Positions 1 through 5,800 of a stretch of 7,252 nt of DNA are shown piece by piece. This stretch comes from JBKBXU01 sp046313675. GTDB taxonomy: Bacteria > Bacteroidota > Bacteroidia > Cytophagales > Cytophagaceae. The notes under the pieces were generated by a model that saw nothing but the letters and a program-made list of their open reading frames with translations, was not told the origin of the DNA and searched no databases. Location of the stretch: positions 1 through 7,252 of the forward strand of contig JBKBXU010000248.1 in assembly GCA_046313675.1 (NCBI GenBank), read 5' to 3'. Numbering within the stretch: the first letter of the stretch is position 1; every line of letters begins with the position of its first letter. The position numbers and the translations under genes were made by a program.

Positions 1-1921
1 TTATTTCATATCTTCCAAAAGTAGAGTCGCTTGTAAATACTGCTAATCGCTTTCCATTGGTCAGATCTTCCAGGTAAAGTGTTGCAGGTATTGGATCTCC
101 AAACCGGTTTATAATACGACTACTGATAAAAGTAACTGCTGTTCCCTGTACTTTTCGGAGATTGGTGGTATCATCTCCTGACACAATTTTTCCATCTTTA
201 AAAGCCACTACCCGGGCTTCTTCAAAACCTTTTTCCCGAACATCCATAAATAATGGGTACGCTGAAAGTAAATCGTTCTCATCTCCCACTGTATAACCAT
301 AGAAACCTCTGTCAAAAAACTCCGTAACTTCCTGATCAAGAACCTTAAATTGATCTGAGTCTATAGAAATGGGCGTGTCTGATGAAGTAACCTGAACTTT
401 ATAGACTACATCATCTTTGTCATTGGGGTTGTAAAGGGTTTCAGCAACAGAGCTTACATGGCTTGCACTATCAGCAATTATAGGCGCATTTTTTACTTCT
501 ATACGTTTTTTCACGCAGGAATTACATTCACCTCCTGTAATCTCAGAAATGCCGGATACGTTAAGATACACTTCATAACTACCCTCCTGAGGATATTTAT
601 GAACGACTCTTTCTCCAAGTGCTGTGTATCCATCGCCAAAGTCCCATAAGTAATCCTGAATTTTGCAATGAGCCAGCACAGAACGGGCAGCATCTAATTC
701 CATGGTTTTACCACTGGCTGTACCTCCAATAATTTCAATGTAAGGTCTGTTTATTTCATTGACTGTGATGGAGTAGGTGGCTTCATTATAGAAAATAACA
801 CCCGTTATACTATCAATGATATTAAGCTGAATTTTATATTTTCCGGATTTGTCAAAGCAATGACTTATTTCAGATCCACGTTTTTTTGTTCCATCACCAA
901 GGTTCCATTCATAGGCCATAGGAAGATCTTCTCCAAAAATGGCATTCTTTTCAAAAAAAGTAAAGCAGAAATCAATATCAGGAACAGTTTCACATGACTT
1001 ATTCATTCGTTCATAACGATAAATATTATCTATTCCTCCTGAGCGATTGGAGGTAAAGTATCCCGTAAACCCGTTTTTTTCAAGGTAAAACCCAAAATCA
1101 TCGTCATTAGAGTTTATAGGTTCTCCAAGATTTTTCGTTAGGCCCCATTTTCCATTAATGAGTTCAGCCGTAAACACATCAAGTTTTCCATATCCGGGAT
1201 GGCCGTCAGAGGAAAAGTACAAGCGACCATCATGGCCCATAAAGGGAAACATTTCATTTCCACGGGTATTTACTCCCGGGCCTAAATTAATCGGCTTACT
1301 CCAGCTCCCTTCATTATTAATAACCATATATAGATCAGTGCCACCGTAACCGCCGGGCATATCAGATATAAAAAATAGTTTGGTTCCATCATGAGATAAG
1401 GAAGGGTGGCCGACATTATAACGATCGCTGTTAAATGGCAAACCCTGCACGTTGACCCATTCGTTGTTGACCATTTTAGCTTTAAATATTTTAAGAGTAT
1501 ATAGGTCTTTTTTCTGATCTTGCAATTTTACAGTAGGATTGATATTGGTTGTAAAAAAGATTGTGGAGAAGTTGTCATCAAAACAAACAGGTCCTTCATT
1601 GTATTTGCTTGAGAAAGTCTTAGCGAATGCTTTAGGTTTGCTTAGTCGTGAATGAGTTAAATATTCGGAATAATAAAGGTGGGACATGCTGTTTTGCGAA
1701 CGTTCAGAATAATAAGAAACACCATTAATACTTTTTCTGGCTGAGCAAAAAACGATTCCATTATGATAAGGTACTGCACAATAATCTGAGGTAGTGGTAT
1801 TGACAGGTAAAAATTTTATTTTATAAACTGTACTATCAGGTGAAGAGGGAGTTTGTCCATACCCACAAACCGGTAAGAATAACAGAGATATAATAACTAT
1901 ATGTAAGAACCTGTATAACAT
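1..1921 (-). CDS. PorE-like PD40/PKD/SPOR-like envelope protein, C-terminus cut by window edge
   Basis: The frame is open for 640 codons from ATG at 1921-1919 and runs off the left edge; an in-frame TAG at 1927-1925 makes this the furthest upstream start. Residues 1-22 form a signal peptide (hydrophobic IVIISLLFLPV, likely cut near YGQ). Residues 171-305 hold three PD40-type propeller motifs (HPSLSHDGTKLFFISD, GHDGRLYFSSDG, GFTGYFTSNRSGG). Two PKD domains follow at about 312-389 (WNLGDGT) and 394-477 (WDFGDGY). Residues 505-582 resemble a SPOR-like segment (VVYKVQVTSS, GYTVGDENDLLSAY, VREKGFEEARVVAFKDG). From about 602 a carboxypeptidase-regulatory-like domain begins (FGDPIPATLYLEDL). In related proteins such as PorE of the T9SS, this architecture ends in a peptidoglycan-binding OmpA domain; here that would lie outside the window, so it is inferred. 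It sits downstream of the PorP/SprF gene and probably shares its transcript. It likely acts in the periplasm, linking outer-membrane T9SS parts to peptidoglycan. The family call is strong; the exact orthologue is not settled. Confidence 0.88.
   Translation of the reverse strand, partial: MLYRFLHIVIISLLFLPVCGYGQTPSSPDSTVYKIKFLPVNTTTSDYCAVPYHNGIVFCSARKSINGVSYYSERSQNSMSHLYYSEYLTHSRLSKPKAFAKTFSSKYNEGPVCFDDNFSTIFFTTNINPTVKLQDQKKDLYTLKIFKAKMVNNEWVNVQGLPFNSDRYNVGHPSLSHDGTKLFFISDMPGGYGGTDLYMVINNEGSWSKPINLGPGVNTRGNEMFPFMGHDGRLYFSSDGHPGYGKLDVFTAELINGKWGLTKNLGEPINSNDDDFGFYLEKNGFTGYFTSNRSGGIDNIYRYERMNKSCETVPDIDFCFTFFEKNAIFGEDLPMAYEWNLGDGTKKRGSEISHCFDKSGKYKIQLNIIDSITGVIFYNEATYSITVNEINRPYIEIIGGTASGKTMELDAARSVLAHCKIQDYLWDFGDGYTALGERVVHKYPQEGSYEVYLNVSGISEITGGECNSCVKKRIEVKNAPIIADSASHVSSVAETLYNPNDKDDVVYKVQVTSSDTPISIDSDQFKVLDQEVTEFFDRGFYGYTVGDENDLLSAYPLFMDVREKGFEEARVVAFKDGKIVSGDDTTNLRKVQGTAVTFISSRIINRFGDPIPATLYLEDLTNGKRLAVFTSDSTFGRYEI
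491..988 (-). other. Two tandem PKD domains of the PorE-like protein
   Basis: Residues 312-389 and 394-477 each carry the PKD hallmark W-x-(L/F)-GDG, followed by a H-x-F/Y ... G-x-Y-x-(I/V) strand (HCFDKSGKYKIQL and HKYPQEGSYEVYL). PKD domains are Ig-like folds common in extracytoplasmic proteins of this phylum. The second contains a CxxC (ECNSC, 526-515) just before its last strand. Confidence 0.85.
1007..1411 (-). other. PD40 (WD40-like) beta-propeller repeats of the PorE-like protein
   Basis: Residues 171-305 of the PorE-like protein hold three copies of a blade motif of the form hydrophobic-S-x-DG-x-hydrophobic-YF-x-SD/N followed by a Gly-rich turn and D-(L/I/V)-Y/F. They are spaced roughly 50 residues apart. 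Earlier stretches around residues 46-62 and 110-145 (FDDNFSTIFFTTN) look like weaker blades, so the full propeller probably starts soon after the signal peptide. Such propellers usually mediate protein-protein contacts in the periplasm. Confidence 0.8.
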
Positions 1922-1972
1922 AATCTATCTGAAGTTCCTTGGATGAACAGTTTTAACATAATATTTAAATTC
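1922..1972 (-). other. Short spacer between PorP/SprF and PorE-like genes; likely former coding tail
   Basis: These 51 bases separate the TAG of the PorP/SprF gene from the ATG of the next gene. I see no convincing promoter, hairpin terminator or Shine-Dalgarno site. Read in the PorP/SprF frame, the spacer encodes EFKYYVKTVHPRNFR and then a TAG at 1927-1925, three bases before the next ATG. That resembles the tail of a PorP/SprF protein, so the spacer may be recently decoded sequence rather than regulatory DNA. It holds an 8-base palindrome ATTTAAAT at 1963-1970, which is not significant on its own. Confidence 0.6.
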
Positions 1973-2839
1973 CTACCGAAGCATAAATTCATGTGCATTG
2001 AGACGAACATTGGCAAATTCATTAAACCAATGGTCATACGCATATCCAAAGCTAACCTGATCCTTACGAACTTCAAACAAAGCTATGATGGATTGATTGG
2101 TTCGGTAAGAGACACCAAAGGAAAAAAGACGCTTATAAGACACCATGCTGTTTAAATCCATTTGCATTGAAGAACCTTTTAAGTGCTTTAATAAGAGGGA
2201 AGGGACAAGTCGAAAACTTTCGCTAAGCTTAATATGATAGCCCGTATAAAAGTTATACATCCTCCCGAATTGTAAATTGCCAGGCCTCTTGTAAAACGAC
2301 TGATTATAGATAATATGATCCGGCATGGCAATTCCTATGAAAAATTTCTTGTTATCATAATAAAGGCCGCTACCAACTCGGGGTGTAAATAAATTGGGTT
2401 GGTTGTTTTGAAAAACATAATCATCCTGATAATTAGGATCGGTTGATACCCTATCCCAGGCAGTGGAAAGGTATTCTACTCCCCCCTGAAGCCCAAGTGA
2501 AAGCCTTCCTTTGCCGACAGGTATTCTGTAAGCAAAAACTCCCATAAGGTCAATTCGGGAGGAAAGGCCAAACCTGTCCAGACTAATAATTGACCCGGCA
2601 TTGGCATTTTGTGTCCCAATGGGACTATGAATGGCAAATGTTTGATTTACAGGAGCCCCGTCAAACCCTGACCATTGGCTACGATGATGCATTACCGCTG
2701 TTAATGCTTCATTGCTGCCTGCATACCCGGGATTTATCACCAAAGGATTGAATAAATATTGATCAAATAGTGGCCTGTGAATCTGGCCGAAGGCCTGAAT
2801 CACCATAATTTGAAATAATATGATCAGATATTTACGCAC
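1973..2839 (-). CDS. PorP/SprF-family type IX secretion system outer-membrane protein
   Basis: The product has 288 residues. The start is GTG at 2839-2837, sharing its G with the upstream TAG; from there the N-terminus is a good signal peptide (MRKYLIILFQIMVIQAFGQ, likely cut before or at Gln19). An internal ATG at residue 12 would destroy it. Family landmarks are the N-terminal NPLVINPGYAGS (31-42), HRSQWSGFDGAP (52-63), the barrel strand RVGSGLYYDNKKFFIGIAMP (154-173) and a C-terminal AHEFMLR. Proteins of this family are outer-membrane beta-barrels; SprF in Flavobacterium is needed for secretion of the adhesin SprB, and family members are tied to cargo with type B sorting domains. Its place directly after a type B cargo gene suggests it serves that protein (inference). 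Oddity: the frame ends in TAG right after MLR, while the next 15 codons in frame look like a family tail ending in HPRNFR. The true or ancestral end may be at 1925. Confidence 0.93.
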   Translation of the reverse strand: MRKYLIILFQIMVIQAFGQIHRPLFDQYLFNPLVINPGYAGSNEALTAVMHHRSQWSGFDGAPVNQTFAIHSPIGTQNANAGSIISLDRFGLSSRIDLMGVFAYRIPVGKGRLSLGLQGGVEYLSTAWDRVSTDPNYQDDYVFQNNQPNLFTPRVGSGLYYDNKKFFIGIAMPDHIIYNQSFYKRPGNLQFGRMYNFYTGYHIKLSESFRLVPSLLLKHLKGSSMQMDLNSMVSYKRLFSFGVSYRTNQSIIALFEVRKDQVSFGYAYDHWFNEFANVRLNAHEFMLR

Positions 2840-2841
2840 TA
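2837..2841 (-). promoter_or_regulatory. Stop-start overlap TAGTG coupling adhesin and PorP/SprF genes
   Basis: On the minus strand the five bases TAGTG contain the adhesin stop codon (TAG, 2841-2839) and the PorP/SprF start codon (GTG, 2839-2837), overlapping by one base. No Shine-Dalgarno motif is visible upstream, so termination-reinitiation coupling is a plausible way to tie production of the outer-membrane partner to its cargo. The overlap is seen directly; the coupling is inferred. Confidence 0.75.
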
Positions 2842-5800
2842 TTTTCGTTTAATCATGATAAAGCCTTTGTATACTGAACCGTTATTTAGTTGCAGCGTGT
2901 AATAATACGTGTCTTCCGGTAGTTCCCCCCTGTGGCCGTCTCCGTTCCAGTCGTTTTTGTAATTGTCTGAGTAATATACTTCGTCGCCCCAGCGGTTCAT
3001 TACGTTAAATTTGGCTGGCCCGTATTTTTCAAGTCCACGAATGATAAAAGTATCATTTACTGCATCATCATTTGGTGAAAATGCATTTGGGATACTTAAC
3101 TCCCTACGTTTAACCAATACCGTTGCTGTGTCATTTGGACAGTTCCCATTACTCACTACCCATGCCAGGATATTTTCCCCTATGGCAACGTTATTGATTT
3201 CAGTAACAGCAGAAGTAGCATCAGATATCTCTGCTTCACCTTGTAAAATTATCCATTTCCCTGTTCCGCTAAGAGGTGTTGTAGCCTGCAGAGTACCGGT
3301 AGATTCATACAATTCAAGGTTTGGTCCTCCATTGGCAAAGCCGGGAGAAGGGGTGACAACAATGGTCACGGTGTCTTTATTTTCACAGAATCCATTATTT
3401 ACCGTCCATACCAGGATGTTCTCACCTTCCTGGAGGTTATACACCGATGTGTTGTAACTGTTTTCATTGGAAAAGTATACTGAATAAAGGTCTGAGGACC
3501 AGGAGCCGGTTCCGTATTCCGGATCCTTTGCTTCAAGCTGTAAGTCGTAGGTACTACACATTTCTATGTAATTTTCCGAGGCAATCTGGGCTTCGCTGAT
3601 TTTATTAAATATATCCAAGGTAATAGTATCGGCGTTGGAACAGGTACCATTCGTTATAGTCCATGCAAGCTTGTAGGTTCCGGGTTTGGAGAATCGTATA
3701 ATCGAAGATGGATTGTTTTGGTTTTCCACCAATGCGTCTTCATTGTTGTCGCTTAGTATAGTCCATATACCTGTTCCTTCTAAAGGATGGTCTGCATTAA
3801 GGGTCAGTTCATCATCGCATATGGATTCATATGTTCCGGCAGAAATGTGCTCAACTGCGGAATGGTTAATGATCCTCAATTGGTCTGTACTAGGCTCACA
3901 AACTCCATTAGAAATGGTATATTGAAGGATGTTTTCTCCTGATGAAAGTTGAGTAATGTAGGTATTTGGATTTTCCAGATCATCGAAAGATGCATTTCCT
4001 GAAAGCATACTCCAGGTTCCTTTTCCAACTACAGGTGTATTGCCTGCCAATTGTACAGTATCTATGTTGCAGAACTCCATTTCTTCAATAATATCTGCCT
4101 CGGAAGGAGGCAGGTATCTGAAAATACGTACTTCATCAAATCCGGTACAGTTGCCATTTTGGACTATCCATCGGAAGCGATTATTAACATGTGGCGACAG
4201 GTTGGCCACCAATGTTTTAGGATTATTAGGTTCCAAAATTATTCCTCCTCCTGNNNNNNNNNNTGTATTACCGGTTCGGCATTTAATCTCACCGTGTCTG
4301 AACAAATCAGCGTATCGTTTCCACCTAAAGCTTCAATATCTTCATCCAGGATGAGACTTACAGTAGCAGATAATGTGTCACAGGTGTGGTTAAAGACTTC
4401 CCATTTTAATAAATATTCTCCAGGCATATACATTGAATGAATAAAGGTGCTGTTTTGATCTTCATTCTCATAATAGGAATTGTTAAACTCCGGCTGGGAA
4501 ATAATGGACCATTTACCTGATGCGGTTTCAATTTCCAGGGCAGGATCGTTCGCAAGCAATGGATTGGAATTGAAACAGGTATGTCTATAGGATGCACCCG
4601 ATATCTCAACCTGGGTTAATTGTTCATTATAAATAATGACTTCATCTTCCAGAATGCAGCCCTCTTTATTAATTCGCCAAATGAAAGTGTTAGGTCCCGG
4701 CTGTAGCTGAGATACAGCAGTAGATGCATTGGATGATTCCTCAATTACAGCATTTCCATTTTTCAAATGCCAGGATCCGGAGCCATGAACTGGTATATTG
4801 CCATTCATAAAAGCAGAGGGGCTGCATAGGTGCTGGTCTGTTCCCGCAAGGGGGACATCGGGAAGGTTATTAATAACTCTGATGGTGTCTCTTGATGGGC
4901 TGCAACCTCCGTGGGTTACAGTCCATACAAATTTATTGACATCTTTTTGTAAAGATCGAACCTTCGTAGTATTCAATTCGGGTGACTCCATTACCGCACT
5001 TGTTGATACCCTCGTCCAGAATCCGTTGCCCTGTTCAGGTACTACAGACGTTAATACCGTTGAGTCCCGGCATATGACCTGATCAGTTCCGGCTAAAGCA
5101 GGACTGGGAAGTTTATTATAGATTATGACCGTATCTCTTGAAGAAGGGCAGGAGAGGTTACTTATCTGCCAGACAAAGGTATTGAACCCTACTTTAAGCT
5201 GATTGACCTGACTTGCCGGATTGCCTGAATTTGTAATGCCTGCAGTAGTGTTGACAGGAATCCACAGACCAGTTCCCTGAAGCGGGGTGTTCCCCTGTAG
5301 AAAAGTGGTATTATCGCATAGTTCCTGGTCGGAACCGGCATTTGCATTGGAAGGTAAATTGTTTGTTATTATTACGGTATCGCGTGAGGCTGGACAACCT
5401 CCATTGGTAACCCGCCATTCAAAAATATTCTGTCCTAATTGCAAATTGCTGATTACAGCATTTGGGCTTCCCTGAGAAACATCAATTTCTGCAAATGAAT
5501 TATTTATAGCTGACCAGGCACCCGTTCCCTGTACGGGTGTTGTCGCTGACATGCTTACATAATTTCTACATAAGCTTTGAGTATTTCCTGCATTGGCTTT
5601 GGAAGGAAGGTTGTTAATAATATTAACAGTATCCCTGGATGCCGGACAACCGGACTGGCTTACAGTCCATATAAACAGATTATTGCCTAAGGGAAGGTTT
5701 GAAACCTTGGTTTTAGGATCGTTAATTCCCGTAATAAATACAGGTGACTGGGAATTAACTAATGACCAGCTTCCATTTCCCTGGGTGGGAACAATGGCAT

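Noticed and set aside
458..1349. Short open frames on both strands within the PorE-like gene and on its opposite strand
   Set aside because: They overlap a 640-codon open frame with clear domain content and have none of their own.
1853..1921. Lipoprotein signal in the PorE-like protein (LPVC around residues 16-19)
   Set aside because: The residue before Cys is Val, not Gly/Ala/Ser, so the lipobox is poor; an ordinary signal peptide cut near YGQ fits better.
1922..1972. Possible promoter in the spacer (TATGTTAA resembling the Bacteroidetes -7 element)
   Set aside because: The match is partial, no proper -33 partner is visible, and the stretch is better explained as a former coding tail.
1925..1975. 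Genetic-code change with TAG read as sense
   Set aside because: The adhesin ends sensibly at TAG right after its sorting domain, and a second TAG closes the extended PorP/SprF frame, so a global TAG reassignment is unlikely.
1943..2155. Plus-strand 70-codon open frame across the end of the PorP/SprF gene
   Set aside because: It is antisense to the conserved C-terminal part of PorP/SprF and has no recognisable features.
4264..4305. Separate gene start near 4305, reading MFRHGEIK
   Set aside because: It begins at TTG, and those residues are an out-of-frame reading of the repeat sequence up to the Ns. The real frame there is LICSDTVRLNAEPVI.
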